Below are positions 7,783-16,107 of a DNA stretch of 64,000 nt, one piece after another (the first letter of the stretch is position 1; each line of letters begins with the position of its first letter). This DNA comes from Incurvaria masculella (taxonomy: Eukaryota > Arthropoda > Insecta > Lepidoptera > Incurvariidae). Location of the stretch: NCBI GenBank assembly GCA_946894095.1, contig OX335645.2, forward strand, positions 10,253,001 to 10,317,000, given 5' to 3'. The position numbers and the translations under genes are program-made. The notes beneath the pieces were generated by a model that ran no database searches, had not been told where the DNA came from, and worked only from the letters and a program-made list of their open reading frames with translations.

Positions 7783-8715
7783 TTATTTTTTTATGATATT
7801 TTTGCCGCTGATCCAACTATTTTCGGTATCTGGAAAACCTAGCCATTTAACAAAAACTCTCCCAGGTTTTCTCTTTAATACCCTTTCGACAAGATAAACA
7901 TGTGGATGTTTTGTTTTTTGTAACTCATACTCATAGAAGCATCCTAAAATACTCTGTTTCCTAAAGTCTTCCAAAATATATGTGGGAGGGTTAGATGTTT
8001 TCAAACTTATTATTTTAAATATTTCCGTTGACCAATTAGGAGTATATCCTTTTGAGAATGTTCCTTTATATTTACTAACACGGACATAATCTCCGATATT
8101 GTATTTAGGACATTTCCAAGTCTTTTTCGATTGTAATTCACTAAGTCGATTTTTTATTAAATGTTCATTAGATTTATTGACACATGCAGGAGTATAACCA
8201 GTGGTCCTATGCTTTGTATTATTATATGATTTCATAATATTTTCCAATATTGCTCCAACCCATTTATAGCAACCTTTCATGCTAAAATGTTTATATAATT
8301 TATTTTTTAGAGTTCGGATAAGGCGTTCAGCGATGGAAGCTTTTTTTATAGAATATGTTGAATAGTGGTTTATTTCGTTTTGTTTCATTACTTTTTCAAA
8401 CACACTATTATAAAACTCTTTCCCCAAATCGGTTTGTAAGTTCCTTGGTTTCCTACCATTCCTCAAAACCGTTTCAATCGCGGTTGCGACTTCTAATTTA
8501 CTTTTATTTCTTAATGGTACTGCCCATGCAAATTTCGAAAAAGCATCTATTACAACCAGGATTAATTTATACTCATTATTTTCATCGGCATAAGGCCTCA
8601 TTTCCATCAAGTCAGCTTGCCATAAATCATCTATACCTTTTATTATAACTGGACGTCGAGGAAAGTTTTTTCGGGCTGGTCTATGAATTTCTTCAACAAT
8701 TCGTTTCTTACTCAT
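7783..8715 (-). CDS. Retroviral-type integrase with C-terminal chromodomain
   Basis: A 310-aa protein. The RNase H-fold core has the catalytic triad Asp35 (DLWQADLMEM), Asp96 (NLQTDLGKEF) and Glu130 (KKASIAERLIRTLKN), spaced like the DDE cores of LTR-retrotransposon integrases. An SH3-like segment follows (YNIGDYVRVSKYKGTFSKGY). The last 40 residues form a chromodomain (VERVLKRK, FVKWLGFP, NSWI), which in related integrases reads histone marks and steers insertion. It catalyses joining of the linear Polinton ends to host DNA and produces the 6-bp duplications seen here. The start overlaps the end of the fibre-like gene by eight bases. No zinc-binding HHCC domain is visible before the core. 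Confidence 0.95.
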   Translation of the reverse strand: MSKKRIVEEIHRPARKNFPRRPVIIKGIDDLWQADLMEMRPYADENNEYKLILVVIDAFSKFAWAVPLRNKSKLEVATAIETVLRNGRKPRNLQTDLGKEFYNSVFEKVMKQNEINHYSTYSIKKASIAERLIRTLKNKLYKHFSMKGCYKWVGAILENIMKSYNNTKHRTTGYTPACVNKSNEHLIKNRLSELQSKKTWKCPKYNIGDYVRVSKYKGTFSKGYTPNWSTEIFKIISLKTSNPPTYILEDFRKQSILGCFYEYELQKTKHPHVYLVERVLKRKPGRVFVKWLGFPDTENSWISGKNIIKK

Positions 8716-9031
8716 GTTTGAGAATATCTTTTTTTAATTTCATTATATCCTCCTTACTACAAAATCTTGCTTCTAACTGTGCTATTGATAACTGAATTTC
8801 TTCTTTTATAACTTCGTGAGTAAGGTGTAATTGTTTTCTAATTTGTTCATCAACGTAAGATTTCGTAACCGCATCATCTGCTTTTACAGGGGGCGATAAG
8901 CCCTGTAGTCTTGCGGAATGTACATGAATGTGCCCATCTTCGGATTTTGAAATACCATTTTGCATTTGGTTTATGATTTCATAAAATCTCATTCTTTTAT
9001 GAACATGCTGACCGAATTTATCTAAATTCAT
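8708..9031 (-). CDS. Small fibre-like/coiled-coil protein
   Basis: A 107-aa protein. The centre reads HIHVHSARLQGLSPPVKADD followed by AVTKSYVDEQI. This linker-like motif (turns of short hydrophobic repeats, then ADDAVTKSYVDE) is found in trimeric tail or spike fibres of many viruses, including Polinton-related ones. After it comes a helical, probably coiled-coil C-terminus (residues 65-107). I infer a small trimeric appendage or scaffold part of the particle; no enzyme motif is present. It is tightly coupled to the integrase gene, whose ATG lies within its last codons. Confidence 0.65.
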   Translation of the reverse strand: MNLDKFGQHVHKRMRFYEIINQMQNGISKSEDGHIHVHSARLQGLSPPVKADDAVTKSYVDEQIRKQLHLTHEVIKEEIQLSIAQLEARFCSKEDIMKLKKDILKHE

Positions 9032-9117
9032 TTTAAAGGATTATGTTTTCTACCCTACTCGCAACAACATACTGACTAAATCCTCAAATAACTATCAATT
9101 TATTAACTTTAGTTTTG

Positions 9118-10011
9118 TTAATTTACAATACCACTCTCCTGCAATTCTTCAATGATAGAAATTATTTCATTATCTACCCCGGTATTGCCAGCGTCTCGGG
9201 AAGCTATTAATAAACGGAGACGGTCAACTAATTCATTTGGGTCATCCCAATAAACAAAATCAGTATTTTTTTTAAGTTTTTTCATAAAAGGTAATCCTTC
9301 CCCTTCAAAACTTATAGAACGTTTGAATAGTGGTCTTATTATATTACAATATTTAAAACCTTTATTGCTCTTAATCGGCTTTTTCGCATTGAAGTCTCTT
9401 CTATGTGCATTCGTTTCCAGTAATATTTGTTTATATTTTGATTTGTCTTCAGGTTTAACTTTGTTCAGATCGGGTTTATTTTTAAACAGTAGTTCTAATA
9501 AGCCCGGCGACATTTCTACTGTCAAACTACCAACATTTAAATTTTTGTCATCAAATTCTACACGATGCCTTCCAATCATTGTTTTACCACTCTCGTTTCT
9601 TACACCGAATGGAATATTTTGCTTTGAAAATGACGTTCGATTGTTCAAAACAGTTTCATCTAACGATACTGCCGAAGTGTCATGGTAACTTGAATGAGGG
9701 GATTCAAAAATTGTTTCATCAATTTGTTTTTCTGAATCATAATACAAATCAGAATCTTCACTACCACTTAGGGAAGACTTAGAATCATCATTGTTTTCGC
9801 TTTTAATATTACTAGTATTATTTTTTACTTGAACCGTGGATGTTTTTACCAACTGCTGCAATGGTTCGGTCACTGGTTTAAATATTTCATGCAAAATATT
9901 ATCGTTATATTTTTTTTTATCTCTCATGTGATCTATTTTCTTCTTCACGGAACGAACTGATTTTATAATTTCTTTTTTTAAAACATCGTTCTCCATTTCG
10001 CTTGAACACAA
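9118..10011 (-). CDS. Conserved Polinton protein of unknown function, 297 aa
   Basis: The N-terminal third is a basic, helical segment (KKKIDHMRDKKKY). A Ser/Asp/Glu-rich low-complexity linker follows (residues 60-110). The conserved part is C-terminal: VEMSPGLLELLFKNKPD, then KYKQILLETNAHRRDF and lastly VYWDDPNELVDRLRLLIASR with AGNTG. I recognise this C-terminal pattern as a widespread domain of invertebrate Polinton-like elements (possibly the family called DUF8207; to be confirmed). No function is established. It lies between the packaging ATPase and the fibre-like gene, so a virion or assembly role is plausible. The intact length suggests constraint. Confidence 0.8.
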   Translation of the reverse strand: MCSSEMENDVLKKEIIKSVRSVKKKIDHMRDKKKYNDNILHEIFKPVTEPLQQLVKTSTVQVKNNTSNIKSENNDDSKSSLSGSEDSDLYYDSEKQIDETIFESPHSSYHDTSAVSLDETVLNNRTSFSKQNIPFGVRNESGKTMIGRHRVEFDDKNLNVGSLTVEMSPGLLELLFKNKPDLNKVKPEDKSKYKQILLETNAHRRDFNAKKPIKSNKGFKYCNIIRPLFKRSISFEGEGLPFMKKLKKNTDFVYWDDPNELVDRLRLLIASRDAGNTGVDNEIISIIEELQESGIVN

Positions 10012-10045
10012 CCTTCATAAGCAAAATTTATCAAACAAATGAAGT

Positions 10046-10075
10046 CTGATACATAAAATGTATTTTATGTATCAG
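10046..10075. repeat. 30-bp palindrome spanning the ATPase stop codon
   Basis: The arms CTGATACATAAAAT and ATTTTATGTATCAG are perfect complements separated by two bases. The ATPase stop (TAA, 10065-10067) lies inside one arm. It could form a hairpin at the 3' end of the ATPase ORF or a binding site for a dimeric protein; which is unknown. Confidence 0.85.
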
Positions 10076-10754
10076 GAATAACAAATGTATCAAACTTTTT
10101 TCGATACATACCATTGTTACGAGAGCATTCTTTATTGATTACTAAGAAGTTAAATGGTTCCAACCAAATTTTAGCACACATTTCTTTAAACACACCCCAA
10201 GACATATCAGAGCTAACATGCTCGTTATATGCATGCTTTAAATTTATATCATCTTGTTTAAAAAGTATTATTAAATTTGCATTATCACGAATTAACTGTT
10301 TAGGTATTTTTGAATACGTTTGATTCAAATAAAAACAATCAATTTGTCTATGCCTGCCCATTGCAAAATAATTTCTAATGTTATCTTGTTTTTCACATGC
10401 CACATCATCAAATATTATTATCGAGTTAGGAAAAGATTGAATGGGATCTAATACTGCTTCATTGGTTTCAAACTTGTAGAAACTTATCTCTGGTACGTTA
10501 TTTAATACTCTCTCTAAGAATATATACTTGGGCTGAAAACTTGTTTTAGAGTATAGATAAACGTTTGAATATTTTAATCCATTTTCATGAATAAGTAATC
10601 CTACAATTAGGTTAGTTTTCCCACAGTTTGATGGTCCACATACGATACATCTGATTGTATTAGGCAGCAAACTCCCATGTCTATTAATATTGCTTTCTGC
10701 CTCACAGCGAATATTTTCTAAACTAAGTGTGTGAGACTGCTTAACAAACTTCAT
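10065..10754 (-). CDS. Genome-packaging ATPase (FtsK/HerA, A32-like)
   Basis: A 229-aa P-loop ATPase. Walker A is GPSNCGKT (residues 40-47), Walker B is SIIIFDDV (111-118). The segment YFAMGRHRQIDCFYLNQTYSKIPKQLIRDN fits the sensor and arginine region of this family, here cited as the two pieces GRHRQIDCFYLNQTY and IPKQLIRDN. Related proteins in Polintons, virophages and poxviruses pump DNA into the procapsid. It is the first ORF of the long minus-strand block. Length is within the usual 200-250 aa. A TATAAATA lies about 90 bases upstream of its ATG. Confidence 0.93.
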   Translation of the reverse strand: MKFVKQSHTLSLENIRCEAESNINRHGSLLPNTIRCIVCGPSNCGKTNLIVGLLIHENGLKYSNVYLYSKTSFQPKYIFLERVLNNVPEISFYKFETNEAVLDPIQSFPNSIIIFDDVACEKQDNIRNYFAMGRHRQIDCFYLNQTYSKIPKQLIRDNANLIILFKQDDINLKHAYNEHVSSDMSWGVFKEMCAKIWLEPFNFLVINKECSRNNGMYRKKFDTFVIPDT

Positions 10755-11190
10755 TGCTGGATGGATGAATCGGGGGATGTATGTTGCTCTTTAAAAAAAA
10801 CCACCGAATGGATGTTGATGAATCTTCATAGTAATATAGGCTATTATTTATAACGATGACTATAGAAAAATATTAGCCAAAGATATACGACATTGACCTG
10901 AGCGGAGCCGGGTACATCAGCTAGTAATAAATAATTTTATGCTCCCAACCTGTTTATATACCTATGCAGGGACCTATAGAAAGAAACAAAATATTTTTTA
11001 CTGAAATCAGTTCGTTAATGTGTGTGATACAGGTGTTCAAGTAGGTGCTCGCTCGCGATGACTCGTTAGAGCCTTGACAAGTTTCGACATGATTGTTGGA
11101 GTCAGCAAATAATGCTAATATGCACATGCACCTGCATGCGATTTTTTCTCATTTTAGTTTTGGCTTTCCAGTCCGTCAGGCGTCCTCATC
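10755..11190. other. Divergent intergenic region between ATPase and spliced plus-strand gene
   Basis: The upstream regions of two genes face away from each other here. A TATAAATA (minus strand, 10845-10852) could serve the capsid/ATPase block. At 10895-10918 the sequence GAGCGGAGCCGGGTACATCA then CTAG resembles the 3' end of lepidopteran Helitrons (CTAG terminus), so part of this spacer may be a Helitron fragment; if so, the TATA box may be fortuitous. Confidence 0.4.
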
Positions 11191-11640
11191 ATGTCTGTAA
11201 GTGTAAATATTTTTTTGAACAATGAATTAAAATTAATTGCAACCTCTAATATTTAAAAAAATTCTAAACATGAATTTCTGTTTCAGATGTTTGACCAGGG
11301 CAGCTCCAAAAGCGTGACACTTCAAACATCAAACGATATTTTTAAAGACCTGAAGCGAAACCAAGGAAATCAAAATGGAAGAAAGCGGAAAACGACGACA
11401 CCAGCGATAAAGAAGCCTCAATTTTCCAACTTCGTTATGGGGCCCAGTCAATCTCAAGGAAGGCACCTAATAAAAATTCAAGTTTATGACTTGATATATG
11501 AAGGATTGGGTGACTATTCGGAGCGGCAGGCGGCTCAAGCTCAATATGTTGCTCAAGGACACTACGACGAAATTATGAGTTTATGTGAAAATATTATAAA
11601 TAAAATTTCAAAAGAGTGTATCTCTGCAGATTGTATTTAA
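11191..11640 (+). CDS. Small spliced Polinton gene, unknown function (119 aa)
   Basis: Exon 1 is just ATGTCT (11191-11196), followed by a GTAAGT donor. The intron is 11197-11286 (90 bp) with the acceptor TTCTGTTTCAG. Exon 2 runs from 11287 to the TAA at 11640 and itself begins with ATG, so an unspliced start is possible too. The polyadenylation signal AATAAATAAAA is at about 11687-11697. The protein has a basic N-terminal patch (GRKRKTTTPAIKKP) and a conserved-looking C-terminal helical half (LIKIQVYDLIYEGLGDYSER). I do not recognise the family. It is the only clearly plus-strand gene in the element, transcribed toward the polymerase 3' end. The basic patch fits a nuclear or DNA-binding role, as inference only. 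Confidence 0.7.
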
Positions 11641-11690
11641 AATAGAAATAAGACTTTAATTGTTATGCTTGATTTAAAAAAAAGGTAATA

Positions 11691-11696
11691 AATAAA
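11691..11696 (+). terminator. Polyadenylation signal of the spliced plus-strand gene
   Basis: AATAAA, overlapping a second AATAAA, about 50 bases after the stop codon. Confidence 0.6.
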
Positions 11697-11828
11697 ACAC
11701 ATTCATAGTTACACTATTGTTGATTTTTATTTCAAACTTATCCTTTTATTCGTATACATGTTAACATAATTCAAAATATAGTAACAAAAAATTTAATCAG
11801 CATGATTAAAAACGTAACAGTCACTTAA

Positions 11829-12230
11829 TTAAGGCCCTGACAACACCTGAATGCCTTCAGTTCTGTAATGGCGTAAGTAAAACCACATTTTATTATTTTT
11901 AAAATGACTACAACTTATTTTGAAATTTCAAAAATATGAAAGAAGTATTGATGGTCTAGCTATCTTTTAAACTTATAATTGTAAATATCTAACGCTCCAA
12001 TTCTTTGTTCAAACTTTTTTAGTAAATTTTTATGCATACTTGCCTACCTTGTAAAATCAAAGCATCAGATCATTAAAGTTTTGTCTTTGAATTATGGTTA
12101 ATCCATCAATATACATATTTACTTTTTTTGATTTTCAAAATTTGTTGTAGTTATTTTTAAAATTAATAAAATGTTGTTTCACTAACGCCCTTACAGAACT
12201 GAATGCAATTAGGTGTTGTCAGCCCCTTAA
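11829..12230. mobile_element. TTAA-flanked foldback MITE inserted in the Polinton
   Basis: Inverted ends read GGCCCTGACAACACCTGAAT and, from the right, GGGGCTGACAACACCTAATT, continuing as TGCATTCAGTTCTGTAA. Both are flanked by TTAA (11829-11832 and 12227-12230), the target duplication typical of piggyBac-type elements. It has no ORF. The interior shares blocks (GTAAATATCTAACGC, ATGTTGTTTCAC) with the element at 35723-36079, so both belong to one family. It lies between the convergent 3' ends of the 119-aa gene and the polymerase, so it breaks no ORF. Confidence 0.8.
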
Positions 12231-12266
12231 GGTTTACACACCTTGAGGTACTAAAGTTTCACAACA

Positions 12267-15200
12267 TCAAAACATGGTTCTTATATGACCCCAAGGTAGA
12301 GTGTTATACCTTTGCCTCAAAAGTTGACGTTTATCGTCACACCTATTTAATACAGATTTGTTAATTTCTTGTGTGTACAGTTGATGATTATATGACCTGA
12401 TGGTATACATCTTACGTTGCAATGACCCTTCACTGTGGAGAGCTTGCTTATATTCTTCTACAGAAATTTTTTTTGTAACTGCAGTGCTTATTCCTTTAGC
12501 CTTTTTTATTGATGCGCCTGTAGTATTTATACAATATAATTTGGCGCGTAGTCCTATAAATTGAGTTATAATTTCCCCCCCTAATTCATCTTTAAATAAT
12601 CCAGGAACTTTCATATTTTTCTGTGCAATACCATATACATTGTCCGTAGGAAAATTGCTTGTGTCAAAATAACGTAATTTCTTTTTTAAATCCATATAAA
12701 AGTCGTCAGTATACACATGGTACAGTAGGCTATCTGTATCCGTATAGCACAATTTAATTTTGTCGCTGTACATCTTTTTCATAACACAGTAATGAAATTT
12801 ATATAAATGTGATTTTGACAACTCCAGAACTGTAAATCCTATGTATATGGGTCTATCTAATAAAACTTCTGTTGGGTGTATTTGAATGGCGGCTAGATTT
12901 TCAGAAAAAATTGAAATGTTTTTAAAGTTTGGCAGAGAAATCATTTTTTCTGCGCCGATCATTTTGTTTGTAATATTTGATTCATCGTCCCAAACGTTAA
13001 CCAACTTTACAGATGCCTGATTACGTTTATTTTCGATAGTTTTTCCGAAAATAGCATTATTAAATAATTTAAAATTATCCTTTTCAAAATCAGACTTTGC
13101 CGATTGTCGCAGTGAAGTATTTAATTCAATATACTTTCTAAGAAAATATTCCTGCCTAAACTCTAAAACTCTATACATTTTCTTTAGAAGTAGTCCATTG
13201 CTAACGCATGCTTTTAAATGAACGTAATGAATAATATATTTAGTTTTATCATATAAGTTAGCGATCAACTTTGGATGCTTACTGCCTATAGGCGCAAATT
13301 TTTCAGGAGCGAATGGTAAGTCTGCGTGAGAATCGTGCAGTTCACTAGGATAACTCATATCAACTTCAAGTATATACCCGATGTCAGAGTCATCAGGCAC
13401 TGAAAGAATATCCAAAGATTTAATTTCATTATCTTCAAGAAATCTAAAGCGAGATATTGGCAGTTTCATCATCATTGCAAATCCGTACAAATTATTACAA
13501 TCGAGGTAAATCAAAAAACTAGATAACTTATCTTTATCAAAATCAGGCAGGTATTTGTTATTTGCTTCCGCGTAGCGTAAAACACACTGAGCCAATCCAC
13601 CGCGCACACCTTTCTCTATAAAATCGTAAATTTCCAAATCACTGATTAATTCTAATTTTACTTTCGTATATAATAGCATAGCATTCCAACTAAGTCCGGG
13701 AGAAGAAACAAAATATGCCGGGTCAAGCTTATAAAAATGTAAACTCATGTTTCTGAAATTTTCAAATACATCACATAATAATAACACATCACACTTCAAG
13801 TATAGATCAGTATATTCACCAATATTACGGATATTAAAACTGCTCCATACTCTCCTCGCATGGTCATAATCACTCTGTGAAATGTGAGATGAAGTTAATT
13901 GATTAAAAAATGCGTCATGATTCGGTAAGTTACATTCATCGTATCGTTCATGAGAGTTCATGTAATCATATGGGTACACTCCTTTACAGCGTATAAGCTC
14001 AAATAATTGTTTATCAGGAAACTCTTTTTTTAAATGAACAAACTCATTCGTATTTAAACTTTTACTTAGTTTGTCTAAGCTTGAACTCAGAAATTTAAAG
14101 GAGTCAATGAATTTTAGTTGAGCATATCGTTGTTTGTCAATATGTATGTACTTTGTAAAAGATATATAGTTCTCCTTATTTTTTGGAATAATTTTTATTT
14201 CTCCCTTTGTTTTACCCAATTCTGTTATGAATAAATGACTGTCGTACCCGGATAAATTATGAAATAAAATCGGAATAAAGGGGCATGTTTTGTAATTTAA
14301 ATTGCATTGATTGTGTGCAGCACCTCTAAAATCTCCAGTTAAATGATCATGATCCGCTACACAGTCACCAAATAAGAGATTATTACAGATATGACATTGC
14401 TCAGTTTCCTCAAAATACTTTTTTTGTTCTTCAGTTAAAGGTTTCATAGGTATAACCTGGTTAAGAATGTTTTGAAGTCGTACAACATCTTTTATTATTT
14501 TTTTCACGAATATTTCAACGCAATCTATTCCTCTATACGTTACAAACTTATTGAGTTCCGGTTTGGCGGGAGAACAAATATAGTAAGCGAAACATGAAGG
14601 TTCATGAACGTTGAGGCGCTCAGTTCGTTCAGTTTTGTTGCTTTCAGAGCTTGTACATTGTCTCAGTATACTTTCAAAGTCTGCGTATATGACTACTGGT
14701 ATTCTTTGAGTTCTTTCATAGTGTTGAAATTGTAATACACTGTTTTCGTCGGGCAGTACAGTACGAATTTTTGCACAATTGTGAGCATTTAATTTAATTT
14801 CTGTGGGAAATGTTAGTAAACACTCATCGCACAACAATAGTCTTGATTTACTTCGTGTTATTTGTTTTCGCACCAACCGCGCCAAATTTTTTATTAGGCA
14901 AAAATGTCCCTTCCCCTCCTTTTCAATATAGAGCAAATTGACATGATCTGGTTTTCTGTTTTCTGTTAAATACAGAGGACCTGTCACTATTTGATTTTTT
15001 TTGAGACCATAAACATTAACACTAATGTTTGGGTTATTTTCTTCAAATATTTTGATATCCTGAAAAGATGGGGGAAATGACATCCCATTTGTACAAAGTA
15101 TGGTTGAGTAATGTGGGTAGCAAGATACTCTGCTCACATTACGGCTTACTGGATACATGTGAGCGATTATACTCCACAAAAAGCAGCATTCATCGTTGAC

Positions 15201-15767
15201 ATTTCTAATATTGACGCAGCTTTTAGTGCGTGCAATACAATCCGGTAAGTCTATGTAGGAACCGCCTCTTAGAGGGCAGTATTTATTTATATTCACTTCG
15301 ATATGACTAATGGTTTCAAGAGCCCAGCCCGATTCACGCTCTTCGAATTCAGAAACTTTTAAATTCAACTTTTCACTGGATTCCGTTAGAAATGATGATA
15401 AATCGGAATTCTTAAATATTTTTGTATATTTTGTATTGAAAGACTTCAAAGCTCTTTCACCGCTCTGAGGGAGTGTAAAATATGCAAACAACTCAAAATT
15501 TACTTTTAATGATGTATGTTTAGAAAGACTGATGTCAATTAATGTTTCAGCTTGTGAACTAACTTCTTTCAAAAAATTCAATGGAAGAACATGATCATTT
15601 AATGGATTAATACGATAGCTTCTTACCCTATTTTTAAAGGCGCTTTTGATGATATGGACATTACTCAGCTCTGTATTCACTAAAGAGTTTAGTTTATGCA
15701 AATTACTTCTTTGATGATGAGCAAACTTATCCCCCGGAATCGTAAGATTGCATGTGTCACAAAACAT
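12267..15767 (-). CDS. Protein-primed family B DNA polymerase
   Basis: A 1166-aa enzyme that would replicate the linear element from a protein primer bound to its ends. The N-terminus has a C2H2 finger (CDTCNLTIPGDKFAHH) and a second one near residue 315 (CDECLLTFPTEIKLNAH). At 455-490 sits an endonuclease VII-like HNH segment (CHICNN, DHDHLTGDFRGAAHNQC). The 3'-5' exonuclease has YADFESIL (about 360), FHNLSGYDSHLF (about 505) and YLKCDVLLLCDVF (about 650). Polymerase motifs are A YLDCNNLYGFAM (about 755), B KLFNNAIFGKT (about 900) and C YTDTDSLLY (about 1007). All key acidic residues are intact. Length and order agree with Polinton polymerases. It starts 44 bases after the stop of the three-exon gene. 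Confidence 0.96.
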   Translation of the reverse strand: MFCDTCNLTIPGDKFAHHQRSNLHKLNSLVNTELSNVHIIKSAFKNRVRSYRINPLNDHVLPLNFLKEVSSQAETLIDISLSKHTSLKVNFELFAYFTLPQSGERALKSFNTKYTKIFKNSDLSSFLTESSEKLNLKVSEFEERESGWALETISHIEVNINKYCPLRGGSYIDLPDCIARTKSCVNIRNVNDECCFLWSIIAHMYPVSRNVSRVSCYPHYSTILCTNGMSFPPSFQDIKIFEENNPNISVNVYGLKKNQIVTGPLYLTENRKPDHVNLLYIEKEGKGHFCLIKNLARLVRKQITRSKSRLLLCDECLLTFPTEIKLNAHNCAKIRTVLPDENSVLQFQHYERTQRIPVVIYADFESILRQCTSSESNKTERTERLNVHEPSCFAYYICSPAKPELNKFVTYRGIDCVEIFVKKIIKDVVRLQNILNQVIPMKPLTEEQKKYFEETEQCHICNNLLFGDCVADHDHLTGDFRGAAHNQCNLNYKTCPFIPILFHNLSGYDSHLFITELGKTKGEIKIIPKNKENYISFTKYIHIDKQRYAQLKFIDSFKFLSSSLDKLSKSLNTNEFVHLKKEFPDKQLFELIRCKGVYPYDYMNSHERYDECNLPNHDAFFNQLTSSHISQSDYDHARRVWSSFNIRNIGEYTDLYLKCDVLLLCDVFENFRNMSLHFYKLDPAYFVSSPGLSWNAMLLYTKVKLELISDLEIYDFIEKGVRGGLAQCVLRYAEANNKYLPDFDKDKLSSFLIYLDCNNLYGFAMMMKLPISRFRFLEDNEIKSLDILSVPDDSDIGYILEVDMSYPSELHDSHADLPFAPEKFAPIGSKHPKLIANLYDKTKYIIHYVHLKACVSNGLLLKKMYRVLEFRQEYFLRKYIELNTSLRQSAKSDFEKDNFKLFNNAIFGKTIENKRNQASVKLVNVWDDESNITNKMIGAEKMISLPNFKNISIFSENLAAIQIHPTEVLLDRPIYIGFTVLELSKSHLYKFHYCVMKKMYSDKIKLCYTDTDSLLYHVYTDDFYMDLKKKLRYFDTSNFPTDNVYGIAQKNMKVPGLFKDELGGEIITQFIGLRAKLYCINTTGASIKKAKGISTAVTKKISVEEYKQALHSEGSLQRKMYTIRSYNHQLYTQEINKSVLNRCDDKRQLLRQRYNTLPWGHIRTMF

Positions 15768-15811
15768 CTTTTAATATTAGCTTCAATATGTTTTCTTTAA
15801 CCACTTATCAA

Positions 15812-16056
15812 TTAATCGCATCTCATAGTAGGTTTAGCGTTTTCAAACTCCACACGCTGTATGGAGACGAACTTAGTCAAGTTACCCCAAGCGTCTCCTC
15901 CTTCGTCGACGCGTGTTTTCAGGGTCAGCAGCGAGTACTTCCAGCGCTCAAGAGGTGCTACCTTCTTGATGTCTGCAGCCTCATATACCTTCACCTCGAC
16001 GAAATATCGACCTCTCTTGTCCGGATCCACCTGCAAAGCAAACCACCATGTAATTA

Positions 16057-16107
<51 letters not shown>

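Noticed and set aside
10895..10918. Helitron 3' terminus (CTAG end) inside the Polinton
   Set aside because: The match is short and no 5' TC end or clear terminal hairpin was found, so it is only mentioned in the spacer entry.
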